A stretch of DNA of 64,000 nucleotides from Betaproteobacteria bacterium (GTDB lineage Bacteria > Pseudomonadota > Gammaproteobacteria > Burkholderiales > Usitatibacteraceae), in NCBI GenBank assembly GCA_016720925.1, contig JADKJR010000013.1, positions 62,001 to 126,000 of the forward strand. Reading direction: 5' to 3'. The position numbers and the translations under genes were made by a program. Under the pieces are notes generated by a model. The model searched no databases. It saw only the letters and a program-made list of their open reading frames with translations, and was not told the origin of the DNA. Positions 26,273 to 35,372 of this stretch are shown one piece after another (the first letter of the stretch is position 1; every line of letters starts with the position of its first letter).

Positions 26273-29200
26273 CTAATCGGCCATGGCCGGCTTTGCCATC
26301 CGCGCGCGTTCCGCACCATTACCTTCCGCCTCATTGACTTCCGCTTTATCGCCTTCCATCACCATCGGCCCGCTCCCCGACCAGCGATCGAGATAGAGGT
26401 AGATAACCGGCGTGATGAAGAGCGTGATGACTTGCGAAAACAGTAGTCCGCCGACCACGGCAAGACCCAATGGCTGCCGCAACTCCGCCCCGGCGCCCAG
26501 CCCGAAAGCGATCGGCATGGCGCCCATAAGTGCTGCGAGAGTCGTCATCATGATCGGCCGGAATCGCAGCAGGCACGCGGTGCGTATCGCCATTTGCGGT
26601 GACATGCCTTTGGTACGTTGTGCATCGATGGCGAAGTCGATCATCATGATGGCGTTCTTCTTGACGATGCCGATCAACATGACGATTCCGACGGTAGCGA
26701 TGATCGACAGATCCATATTGAAGAACCACAGCGTGATCAGCGCACCGACCGCCGCGGAAGGCAAGCCCGCCAGAATGGTCAGCGGATGAATGTAGCTCTC
26801 GTAGAGCACCCCGAGCAGCACATAGATCACCAGCAGCGCGGAGATGATCAGCACCACCTGCCCACCTTGGGACGACTGGAAAGCGGCAGCATCGCCACCC
26901 CATGATGTGAGAATGCTCGCGGGCATTTTCAGCTGGTCGCGATACTGCAATATCTTCTTTGACGCATCGCCCAACGCCACACCCGGCGCCAGGTTGAATG
27001 ACACCGTCAGCGCCTCCAGTTGCCCGGCGTGATTGATGGCGGTCGCGCCGGTTTCGCGTCGCACCGTTCCCAGCGCTGAAAGCGGAATCAGTTTGCCGCT
27101 CTTGGCGCGCACGAAAATCTTGCTGAAGGCGCTTTCGTCGGCGCGATCTTCGGCGCCCACTTGCATGATCACCTGAAAACTGTCGACCGACGTGAAGATG
27201 GTCGCGATCTGCCGCTCGCCGAATGCCGAATACATGGCGCTGCGAATATCCTGAATGTTCACGCCCATGGCGTTGGCGCGGTCGCGGTCGATGTCGAACC
27301 GTGCCTGCAAGCCTTTCAACTGCGCGTCGCTGGTGACATCGCGGAACAGCGGATCCGTGCGCATGAGGTTGATCATGCCGTCGGCGGCACTGCGCAGCGC
27401 GGCATTGTCGACGCTCTTCAAAGAGTACTGGTATCGCGCCTTGCTGGGGCGGCCGCCCAATCGCAGATTCTGCAATGGATTGGGAAATACATTGACGCCC
27501 GCAATCGCACGTGTCTCGCGCCGCAGCGATTCAACGACCTTTGACATGGACGGTCGCTGGCCGCGCGGTTTGAGTGTCACAAAGATGCGTCCGGAATTTC
27601 CGTCGAACGCATTGACGATCACGGTATCGGTGGCAGGATTGGCGCGAATGACCTCGCCGGTTCGTTGTAACAATTCACTCATTGCCGGGAAAGAAATATC
27701 TTCCACCGCCTCGACCGTGATGAGCATTTGACCGATATCCTCTTCCGGAAAAAAACCCTTCGGCAATAGATAGAACAGAAAGCCGGTCGCCACAAAGGTG
27801 GCGAGGGCAACACCCAGCACGACGCGCCTGCGCGCCAGCGCCGCGTCCAGCGTGCGCTCGTAGCGCCCGAGAACCCATTTGAAGACTCGCTCGAACCAGG
27901 CGGTCCAGCGTTCCGCGACATTCGCACCCGCACTGGCGTCATGCAGTTTCAGGAAGCGGCTCGCCAACATCGGGATCAGCGTCAGCGAGACCATGGCGGA
28001 CACCATCACGGCAACACCGACGACCACGGCGAACTCGTGAAATAAAAGTCCGATCACGCCCGGCATGAAGAAGATCGGGATGAACACTGCCACCAGCGAG
28101 ATCGAAATCGAGACGATGGTAAAGGTCATTTCGCGCGAGCCCTGCAGGGCGGCCTGCATCGGCTCCATGCCTTCTTCCATATGGCGGACGATATTTTCCA
28201 GCACCACGATGGCATCGTCCACCACCAGGCCGACGGCGAGCGTGATGGCCAGCAGTGAAATGTTATCGAGGCTGTAGCCAAGCCAGTAGACGACGGCCAG
28301 CGTGCCGAACAGGGAAATCGGCAATGACAGCGCCGGAATGATGGTGGCCATGACGTGCCGCAGGAAGAGGAAGATCACCAGTACCACCAGTGCCACGGTC
28401 AGGCCCAGGGTCAGTTTCACATCGTGGATCGCGTCGCGGATCGACTGCGAGCGGTCATTGCGCAATTTCACTTCCACCGAAGATGGCAATTGCTCGACCA
28501 GTCGCGGCAGCATCGCCTTGATGGTATCAACCGTCGCCACCGTGTTGGCATCCGGCTGGCGGCGTATAGACATGGTGATCGCGCGCTCGCCGTTGGCCCA
28601 ACTCGCCGTCTTGACGGATTCCACACTGTCTTCCACTTGTGCAATATCGCCGAGCCGCACCGGACCGGCCGCGGTGGTGGCGATGATCAGATTGGAAAAT
28701 TCGGCTGCACGCGTGAGTTGGCGATTGGCGGTGATGACGAGCGTCTGGCGCGCGCCTTCGAGCGTGCCCACCGGTGTATTGGCGTTCGCCGCGCGCACGG
28801 CGGCGGATACATCGTCCAGCGTCAGGCCGCGCGCGGCGGTTGCTTCCGGATCGACGCGCATGCGGATCGCGAATTTCTTCTGGCCATTGATGTCCACTTG
28901 CGCGACACCTGGCAGCGTAGATAACGACGGCAGGATCAGGTTTTCGGCATAGCTGTTCAATTCCGACAGCGGCATCGATGGCGAAATCAGGGTGAGAAAC
29001 AGAACGGGCGAATCCGCGGGGTTGACCTTGCGATACGATGGCAGCGTGGTCATTTCAATCGGCAGCGCCCGCTGTGCGCGCAGCAGCGCGGCCTGCACGT
29101 CCACTGACGCGGCATCGATATTGCGGCCCTGATCGAACTCCAGCGTAATTTGGGTATTGCCAAGGCTACTGGTCGAACTCATGGTGTTCACGCCAGCGAT

Positions 29201-29419
29201 GGTCGAGAACTGGCGTTCGAGTGGTGTGGCCACCGAAGAGGCCATTGTCTCCGGACTGGCGCCGGGTAAAACCGCCGACACCTGAATGGTCGGCGTGTCG
29301 TATTGAGGCAATGCGGCGATGGGAATGTTGTTGTAAGCGAGTACGCCCGCGACAATCACTGCCGCATTGAGCAGCACCGTCATGATCGGACGGCGAATGC
29401 AGAGTTCGGAGATATTCAT
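26273..29419 (-). CDS. RND efflux pump inner-membrane transporter (AcrB/MdtB type)
   Basis: The product has 1048 residues from ATG 29419, chosen for AGGAGG just upstream; the frame runs on to 29602 over the adaptor gene. It begins MNISELCIRRPIMTVLLNAA, as HAE1-type pumps do. Twelve transmembrane segments are arranged 1+5 / 1+5, with the proton-relay motif GLVVDDAIVVLENI in TM4 and two large periplasmic loops. FHEFAVVVGVAVMVSAMVSLTLIP is seen in the middle and GIVKKNAIMMIDFAI near the end. It pairs with the adaptor gene on its right to pump drugs, solvents or other hydrophobic compounds. No outer-membrane channel gene is nearby. Confidence 0.92.
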   Translation of the reverse strand: MNISELCIRRPIMTVLLNAAVIVAGVLAYNNIPIAALPQYDTPTIQVSAVLPGASPETMASSVATPLERQFSTIAGVNTMSSTSSLGNTQITLEFDQGRNIDAASVDVQAALLRAQRALPIEMTTLPSYRKVNPADSPVLFLTLISPSMPLSELNSYAENLILPSLSTLPGVAQVDINGQKKFAIRMRVDPEATAARGLTLDDVSAAVRAANANTPVGTLEGARQTLVITANRQLTRAAEFSNLIIATTAAGPVRLGDIAQVEDSVESVKTASWANGERAITMSIRRQPDANTVATVDTIKAMLPRLVEQLPSSVEVKLRNDRSQSIRDAIHDVKLTLGLTVALVVLVIFLFLRHVMATIIPALSLPISLFGTLAVVYWLGYSLDNISLLAITLAVGLVVDDAIVVLENIVRHMEEGMEPMQAALQGSREMTFTIVSISISLVAVFIPIFFMPGVIGLLFHEFAVVVGVAVMVSAMVSLTLIPMLASRFLKLHDASAGANVAERWTAWFERVFKWVLGRYERTLDAALARRRVVLGVALATFVATGFLFYLLPKGFFPEEDIGQMLITVEAVEDISFPAMSELLQRTGEVIRANPATDTVIVNAFDGNSGRIFVTLKPRGQRPSMSKVVESLRRETRAIAGVNVFPNPLQNLRLGGRPSKARYQYSLKSVDNAALRSAADGMINLMRTDPLFRDVTSDAQLKGLQARFDIDRDRANAMGVNIQDIRSAMYSAFGERQIATIFTSVDSFQVIMQVGAEDRADESAFSKIFVRAKSGKLIPLSALGTVRRETGATAINHAGQLEALTVSFNLAPGVALGDASKKILQYRDQLKMPASILTSWGGDAAAFQSSQGGQVVLIISALLVIYVLLGVLYESYIHPLTILAGLPSAAVGALITLWFFNMDLSIIATVGIVMLIGIVKKNAIMMIDFAIDAQRTKGMSPQMAIRTACLLRFRPIMMTTLAALMGAMPIAFGLGAGAELRQPLGLAVVGGLLFSQVITLFITPVIYLYLDRWSGSGPMVMEGDKAEVNEAEGNGAERARMAKPAMAD

Positions 29420-29432
29420 GGGGGCCTCCTCG

Positions 29433-30695
29433 TCATTTCTTGACAGGCTTGGCGAGGTCTGTCCCGGTGGGCACGCCGTCTGTGTTACCACCCGCAGTAT
29501 CTTTTGCGGTGGGTCTGCCGGTTCCAGCCGATGCGGCTTCGACAATGGTGCTGTCCTTGCGCACGTTCTGCGCACCTTCCACCACCACGCGGACGCCGGC
29601 ACTGATACCGTTGGCGCCCTTGATGGCCGCGAGCCCGGACTGGATCAATTCGACCTCGACCGGCGTCATGATTGCCTTGTTGCCCTCGCCGACGATATAG
29701 ACGAACTTGCGTTCCGGGCCCGATTGCACCGCCTGAACCGGCACGACCAACGCGCCGGGCAGCGTGCGCGCGGTGAGCGAGACATTCACAAAACTCCCCG
29801 GCCACAGCAATCGCTCGCCGTTGGCAAACGCCGCTTTCATGGCGATGGTACCGCTGGCGCTGTCCACCGTGCTCTCAATGAACGTGAGCTTGCCGGAAAG
29901 TGTCTGTTTTTGCGGCGTGGTCAGTTCGATGGTGACCGCCAACGGACCCTTGGCCATTGCGCGCTGTACATACGAAAGCTCGCGTTCCGGCAACGCGAAC
30001 GACACGCCGATCGGATCGATCTGGCTGACGGTCACCAGCGCCTGTGTATTGGGCTGAACCAGACTGCCGACGCGAACTGAAATGGCGCCGGTGCGGCCCG
30101 CGAATGGTGCGCGGATTTGCGTTAGCGTACGCGCGACGCGGCTTGCTTCCGCGGCGGCTTCGTCGACCGCCAGTTGCCCTTTCAACACATCGGCCTGGTT
30201 GATGGCGGTATCGAGCGCGGATTGGGAAATGAACTTTTGCAGAAACAGTTCTCGCTGACGCACCAGATTGCGCTCGGTATTGGCCAGGTCGCTCCTGGTC
30301 TTGATGACCTGTGCCTCAGCCTTGCGAAGATTGGCTTCTTCGGTACGCGCATCAAGGACAAATAGCAGGTCACCTTTGTTGACGGCTTGGCCCTCCGTGA
30401 AGTGAATTGACTGGATGGTGCTGGATACCTGGGCGCGGATGTCGACTGCCTGCAAGGCCACCACCGAGCCATTGGCGATGACCGTGACGGGTAGATCCTG
30501 CTGTTTCACCCGCGCCGTGGTCACCGAGACCGGCGGGCTCGCCGTGCGTCCGGCCGTCGTCGCCGCATCGGCGCGGCTGCTTAACCACCACCATGTGGCC
30601 GCAACGAGCAAAATGACGACCGTACCAAGGACAAACGCCCAACGGAAAGAAAGAAAACCAGGGTTACGTGAGGTACGTGAGGGAACGGCAGTCAT
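29433..30695 (-). CDS. RND efflux periplasmic adaptor (MdtA/AcrA type)
   Basis: The product has 420 residues. A single N-terminal membrane segment (about 19-38, SFRWAFVLGTVVILLVAATWWW) replaces the lipobox. A lipoyl half (VIANGSVVALQAVDIRAQVS), a coiled-coil (about 115-190), the second lipoyl half (IRAPFAGRTGAISVRVGSLV) and beta-barrel follow. The C-terminal tail is low-complexity (GNTDGVPTGTDLAKPVKK). It is transcribed before the transporter gene with a 13-base gap. An imperfect leader hairpin, CCGGGCA/TGCCCGG, lies at 30719-30737 just upstream. Confidence 0.9.
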   Translation of the reverse strand: MTAVPSRTSRNPGFLSFRWAFVLGTVVILLVAATWWWLSSRADAATTAGRTASPPVSVTTARVKQQDLPVTVIANGSVVALQAVDIRAQVSSTIQSIHFTEGQAVNKGDLLFVLDARTEEANLRKAEAQVIKTRSDLANTERNLVRQRELFLQKFISQSALDTAINQADVLKGQLAVDEAAAEASRVARTLTQIRAPFAGRTGAISVRVGSLVQPNTQALVTVSQIDPIGVSFALPERELSYVQRAMAKGPLAVTIELTTPQKQTLSGKLTFIESTVDSASGTIAMKAAFANGERLLWPGSFVNVSLTARTLPGALVVPVQAVQSGPERKFVYIVGEGNKAIMTPVEVELIQSGLAAIKGANGISAGVRVVVEGAQNVRKDSTIVEAASAGTGRPTAKDTAGGNTDGVPTGTDLAKPVKK

Positions 30696-30898
30696 GGCAA
30701 ATCCAAAAGGTGGTGGCGCCGGGCATACATTGCCCGGTGAAGTATCGTTATTCTGCGGGAAAGTGCGCTTGCTTGCGATGACTAGCTACAAGCAAACGCG
30801 AGAATGACTGCGAATGACGCCGCCGGAATGGCAAGTGCTTTGGCATAATGGCTTATCTTTGGTTCACCAGCCGTCAACGATTCCCGCCTCCTTCAAGC

Positions 30899-31828
30899 AT
30901 GCAAGACGATTTCGATTTCACCAAGCCCCCGTCCGCGGGGCCTGCCGCGCCGGCGGTTGCCCCAGCACGCTTCAATCCTGCGGTCAGCAAATTCTACGAT
31001 GCAATCGTCGCCGCCAGACTTTTCCGGACATCGGGAAAATACGAACAATTTCCGGCTGGAACCACACTGTTCACGGAAAAAGAACGAGCGGGGCGGAAAG
31101 GGTTATTTGGCAAGCGTGTGGTACCCCGTATGTACCTGGTCGTCAGTGGCGACGTGACGTTGAGCGCCAACGGAAAATTGCTGGACATAATCAAGACGGG
31201 CGGAATTTTCGGCGAGATGGCGGTGATCGACGATTCACCAGCCGGCAGCACCCGCAGCGCGACCGCCACCACCAAGTCCGAATGCCACGCGTTTTCGCTG
31301 GATGCCGCGGAACTGCAGGCGGCGCTGCAATCCACCCCTGAATTCGCTTTGATGCTGATGAGCGTGATGTTTGACCGCCTGCGTTTCCTCGCGGCGCGGT
31401 TGACGGTGCGCAAAATTGCCCCGGGGGCACATACCGGGCGCGAAGGCGCCACATTTACAACGGAACTTTTGTCCCGGTTGAACGGTGCACTGCCGCACGC
31501 CACGACGGTTCGATTCGACGCCGGCAAGGCCATCATGCGTGAAGGTGAGCCCGGTGTATGCATGTACGTGGTCATGCAAGGCAAAGTGGGAATATTCATA
31601 CGCGACAATGAAGTTGAGACGGTCATTGCCGGCGGAACCTTTGGTGAGATGGCACTGGTGGATCAATCCCCGCGCACCGCCAGCGCCATCTCCCAAACTG
31701 AGTGCGTGCTACTGTCGGTGAACCGCAATACATTGTTGGAGCTCGTCAAATTGCAGCCGGAGATCGGGATGATCATGCTGCGCTCGGTAGCCGATCGGCT
31801 GCGGCATATGAATTCGCTGCTGGCCTGA
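30899..31828 (+). CDS. Protein with two cyclic-nucleotide-binding domains (paralogue 2)
   Basis: This 309-residue paralogue of the protein at 24298 shares its N-terminus (MQDDFDFTKP versus MQDSFDPFKP), the middle helix PEFALMLMSVMFDRLRFLA, and the ending MNSLLA. Domain 1 has GGIFGEMAVIDDSPAGSTRSATAT, with an expanded binding-cassette loop. Domain 2 has GGTFGEMALVDQSPRTASA with the ligand-contact Glu and Arg intact. ATG 30899 aligns with the paralogue's start; the extension to 30848 is not used. An LRR gene follows 18 bases later, so the two may be co-transcribed. Confidence 0.82.
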   Translation: MQDDFDFTKPPSAGPAAPAVAPARFNPAVSKFYDAIVAARLFRTSGKYEQFPAGTTLFTEKERAGRKGLFGKRVVPRMYLVVSGDVTLSANGKLLDIIKTGGIFGEMAVIDDSPAGSTRSATATTKSECHAFSLDAAELQAALQSTPEFALMLMSVMFDRLRFLAARLTVRKIAPGAHTGREGATFTTELLSRLNGALPHATTVRFDAGKAIMREGEPGVCMYVVMQGKVGIFIRDNEVETVIAGGTFGEMALVDQSPRTASAISQTECVLLSVNRNTLLELVKLQPEIGMIMLRSVADRLRHMNSLLA

Positions 31829-31846
31829 GTGCGCGGCTGACGAGGC

Positions 31847-32716
31847 ATGGTGGCGCCCGCGTGTAGCGTAATCAGGCTGGACAGTCGTCAACTCAGAGTG
31901 ATTCCGGCGGGCGTGTTTCAGCAGCGCGACGTCACGTCGCTCAGCCTGTTTCAAAATGCATTGACCGAACTTCCCGATGCACTGTGGCGGCTCGTGCAAC
32001 TTGAAACACTGAACCTTGGCGACAATCTCATCGAGACACTACCGGACGGTATTGGCCAATTGCGCCAACTGCGCATGCTCGATTTGGGGCACAACAAACT
32101 GACTGTGCTGCCGGATGTATTGGGTGACTTGAAAGCACTATCCGGTTTTCTCTATCTCAGCCACAACCGGCTCGTTGTGTTGCCAGATTCGCTCGGCAGG
32201 CTGTCCCGCCTTATGTATCTGAACGCCGGCGATAACTTGTTGACGGCACTGCACTCGCGTCTCGGCGACATGAAGGCACTATGTGAATTGCGTGTCCACC
32301 GAAATCGGCTGTCCGCCTTGCCCGACGGCATCGGCGAACTTGTGCAACTGAAGGAAATGCATGCGCAACAGAATCGGTTGTCCGCGCTACCGGAGAGCGT
32401 GGGCAATCTGCGGGAACTTCGGGAACTGGATCTCGCCGACAATGCGTTAACCGTATTACCGCATTCAATCGGCGGGCTTGGTCAGCTACGGCGGCTCAAC
32501 CTGCGCAATAACGCCCTCACGGTGCTGCCGTCATCGCTCGGCGAACTTGCGCAATTGACGCACCTGGATCTCCGCGCGAACCCGCTTCATACACTGCCCA
32601 AAGAGATAGCCACGCTACCAAGACTGGAGAAACTGGATCTGCGTTGGTGCCAGCTCGATCCAGCGCCGACCTGGCTTGCGGACCTTCAAGCGCGCGGCTG
32701 CACGGTATATCAGTAG
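31847..32716 (+). CDS. Leucine-rich-repeat protein
   Basis: The product has 289 residues. From about residue 25 nearly the whole chain is made of about ten 23-residue leucine-rich repeats of the form LxxLDLGxNxLTxLPDxLGxLxx, with examples LETLNLGDNLIETLPDGIG and LRRLNLRNNALTVLPSSLG. There is no signal peptide or enzymatic domain. It is likely a cytoplasmic protein-binding scaffold. Its partner is unknown, but the adjacent double-CNB gene is the first candidate because of the 18-base gap. Such proteins are patchy in bacteria, so acquisition by transfer is possible. Confidence 0.85.
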   Translation: MVAPACSVIRLDSRQLRVIPAGVFQQRDVTSLSLFQNALTELPDALWRLVQLETLNLGDNLIETLPDGIGQLRQLRMLDLGHNKLTVLPDVLGDLKALSGFLYLSHNRLVVLPDSLGRLSRLMYLNAGDNLLTALHSRLGDMKALCELRVHRNRLSALPDGIGELVQLKEMHAQQNRLSALPESVGNLRELRELDLADNALTVLPHSIGGLGQLRRLNLRNNALTVLPSSLGELAQLTHLDLRANPLHTLPKEIATLPRLEKLDLRWCQLDPAPTWLADLQARGCTVYQ

Positions 32717-32781
32717 AGGCAGGTCGCTGTCGATGGCTGTCACCGTCGCGCCATACTCGTGTTTGTTGACCTCATTCTTTG

Positions 32782-33549
32782 CTATTCCATTTCGCCGTAA
32801 AACACTCGCGTGTCGTACTCAAACGCTATTGAGCCGTTTTTCTGGTGCGCGGCAAATATTTCCTGCGCGCGTCTTGCCATCGCCGCATGGCGCGGATCGT
32901 CGCGTCCTGGCACGTACGATGAGGAATTGAGCCGGCCCATCAGGCCATCGAGATCAAAGCGCTGCACGTTGTCAAACGCCGCTTCGAGCGGTGGCGCACC
33001 AAAAAACGCGGCGAACACCGCCTTGTCCTGTACGTTCTTGTGATTGATCTCGTTATAGTCGGTGCCGAATTCCTGGAGCAATGCTTCGTAGTCGCGCAGG
33101 AACGGCGTGGAATCGGTGCGGCGATCATTCCAAATCAACGACACCCAGCCGGGTTCCTTCAATATGCGCTGGAACTCGAGGCGCGCTTTCGGCTGATCGA
33201 ACCAGTGGAACGCCTGACCGGCCACCACAAAATCCATTGAGTTTGCCGGCAGGCGCGTGGCCTCGGAGGCCCCTTCCACACTGGTGAAGCGCGCGTATTC
33301 CGCCAGGTGGTGCTCCCCGGCTTCGCGCATGTCGCGATTGGGCTCCACGCCGGCAACCGGATTGCCATTTTCCAAAAACAATTTGGTGAGAATGCCGGTG
33401 CCGGAACCGATGTCGGCGATGACGCTTTCCGGCGTCAGTCCGCATTTCTCCGCCAGCAGATCAATGATCTCGATGGGATAGTTCGGGCGATATTTGATGT
33501 AGTCGTCGACACGGGATGAGAAGCGCGTGGTGGCGTTCTTGGCAACCAT
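32782..33549 (-). CDS. Class I SAM-dependent methyltransferase
   Basis: This 255-residue protein has SAM-binding motif I, VIADIGSGTGIL (near 43-54), motif II-like VAGVEPNRDM, and motif III-like SMDFVVAGQAFHWFD. It is of the UbiE/ArsM-like methyltransferase-11 type. AGGAGA precedes the ATG. The substrate is unknown. Its stop lies about 65 bases from the LRR gene's stop, so the two converge. It is the last gene of the fatty-acid block's strand, 11 bases after the acyl-CoA dehydrogenase stop. Confidence 0.85.
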   Translation of the reverse strand: MVAKNATTRFSSRVDDYIKYRPNYPIEIIDLLAEKCGLTPESVIADIGSGTGILTKLFLENGNPVAGVEPNRDMREAGEHHLAEYARFTSVEGASEATRLPANSMDFVVAGQAFHWFDQPKARLEFQRILKEPGWVSLIWNDRRTDSTPFLRDYEALLQEFGTDYNEINHKNVQDKAVFAAFFGAPPLEAAFDNVQRFDLDGLMGRLNSSSYVPGRDDPRHAAMARRAQEIFAAHQKNGSIAFEYDTRVFYGEME

Positions 33550-33560
33550 GGGTAGTTCTC

Positions 33561-35372
33561 CTAGAACCAGTTATCTTTCATATCCAGCGTCGTGGTATCG
33601 AGCGACTCCAGCAGATTCAGCATCGGCCGAACCTTGGGCAGTTCCCAGCGAATGAAGTATTGGCAGGCCTGCATTTTGCCGCGATAAAAATCATCGTGGC
33701 GATTCGGCGCGGCGGCCGCCGCAAGCGCCAGTTCAACCCAGATCCACGCCATGACGATATGCCCGAACGCTTCCAGATAGACGGTTGCGTTGGCGAGTGT
33801 TTTATTGATATCTCCGGCCGCGTGCAAATCCCGGGTCGCTTCAACCAGATGATCGAGCAGGCTGAAAACCTCGCCAACGAGTTCCGTGAGATCGCCATCT
33901 TCATCGGCCCGATGCAGCGTCGCCTCCATCCGCGACACCAGCAACTTCAATGCGGCGCCATCCTGCAACACCACCTTGCGGGAAAGCAGGTCCAGCCCCT
34001 GAATACCGTGCGTGCCTTCGTGAATCGGATTGAGGCGATTGTCGCGGTAAAACTGCTCGACCGGAAAATCGCGCGTGTAGCCGTAGCCGCCGTGTACCTG
34101 AATCGCCAGGCTATTGGCTTCCACGCACCATTGCGAGGGCCAGCTCTTGGCGATCGGCGTAAGAATATCAAGCAGCAGGGTTGCGTCGCGACGCGCGATT
34201 TCACTCTCCGCGGTTTTTTCGTCATCGACCAGTTTTGCGCAATACAAATTCAGCGCCAGTGCGCCTTCCACATAGGATTTTTGTGCTAGCAACATGCGCC
34301 GCACATCGGCGTGCTCAATGATGGGGACTTGTGGCGAAGAGGGGTCTTTCGCCTGCGGATGCCGGCCCTGCGGGCGATTGCGCGCGTAGTCGAGCGCATG
34401 CAGATAGCCGGTATAGCCGAGCATGGTTGCGCCGAGTCCCACGCCGATGCGCGCCTCGTTCATCATGTGAAACATGCAAGCGAGGCCTTTCCCGGCTTCG
34501 CCCACCAGATAGCCGACCGCACCGGCTTTCCCGGCAGGTTTCCATTTGCCCTCGCCGAAATTGAGCAGCGTGTTGACGGTACCGCGATAGCCCATTTTGT
34601 GATTGAGGCCAGCCAGCGCGACATCGTTTCGTTCACCCAGTGTGAAATCGGCATTCACCAGAAATTTTGGTACGACAAAAAGCGAAATGCCTTTGGTGCC
34701 GGGAATCAGCTTCCCGTCCGGCCCGGGCAATTTGGCCAGCACCAGGTGAATGATGTTTTCGGCGAGATCGTGTTCGCCCGCGGAGATCCACATTTTGTTG
34801 CCGCTGAGGCGGTACGCATCCGCGCCATCGGGTTCAGCGCGAGTCTTGATATCCGCCAACGACGAACCGGCCTGTGGCTCCGACAGGCACATGGTGCCGA
34901 AGTAGCGGCCCGCCAGCATCGGTTTTACGTACCTCTCAACCTGTTGTGGCGAGCCGTGCGCCAGCAACAGGTTAGCGGCGCCTATAGTGAGAAACGGATA
35001 GCCCGCGGTCGCAACGTTGGCACCCATGAACCAAGCCATGCACGCCTTTTCGACTACGGTGGGCAATTGCATGCCGCCCAGCGGATAGTCCTGTCCCGCC
35101 GCCATCAAACCGGCAGCGGCAAACGCGTCCAAGGCGGGCTTGATCTCCGGGATCAGGTGAACATGCTTACCATCGAAATGCGGTTCATTGAGGTCGGCCT
35201 TGCGGTTATGCGGCGCAAACAAATCCGTGGCGATCTGCTCACTGGTTTTCAGGGACGCATCGAACGTGTCACGCGAATGGTCGGCGTAACGGGGACGAGC
35301 CGTCAACGATTCGACATCGAGCCATTCGTAGAGCAGGAACTCGATGTCGCGGGCGGAGAGGATCTTGCTCAT
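33561..35372 (-). CDS. Acyl-CoA dehydrogenase
   Basis: This 603-residue flavoprotein is of the long acyl-CoA dehydrogenase type that carries an extra C-terminal domain. CLSEPQAGSSLADIKTRAE is the FAD/substrate loop, YGYTRDFPVEQFYRDNRLNPIHEGTHGIQGLDLL contains the candidate catalytic Glu (IHEGT), and the N-terminal ILSARDIEFLLYEW is typical. It resembles enzymes annotated as 3-methylmercaptopropionyl-CoA or medium/long-chain dehydrogenases; the chain length is not decided by sequence. ATGA overlap with the upstream FadB-like gene shows it works in beta-oxidation. It would reduce an electron-transfer flavoprotein not encoded here. Confidence 0.88.
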   Translation of the reverse strand: MSKILSARDIEFLLYEWLDVESLTARPRYADHSRDTFDASLKTSEQIATDLFAPHNRKADLNEPHFDGKHVHLIPEIKPALDAFAAAGLMAAGQDYPLGGMQLPTVVEKACMAWFMGANVATAGYPFLTIGAANLLLAHGSPQQVERYVKPMLAGRYFGTMCLSEPQAGSSLADIKTRAEPDGADAYRLSGNKMWISAGEHDLAENIIHLVLAKLPGPDGKLIPGTKGISLFVVPKFLVNADFTLGERNDVALAGLNHKMGYRGTVNTLLNFGEGKWKPAGKAGAVGYLVGEAGKGLACMFHMMNEARIGVGLGATMLGYTGYLHALDYARNRPQGRHPQAKDPSSPQVPIIEHADVRRMLLAQKSYVEGALALNLYCAKLVDDEKTAESEIARRDATLLLDILTPIAKSWPSQWCVEANSLAIQVHGGYGYTRDFPVEQFYRDNRLNPIHEGTHGIQGLDLLSRKVVLQDGAALKLLVSRMEATLHRADEDGDLTELVGEVFSLLDHLVEATRDLHAAGDINKTLANATVYLEAFGHIVMAWIWVELALAAAAAPNRHDDFYRGKMQACQYFIRWELPKVRPMLNLLESLDTTTLDMKDNWF

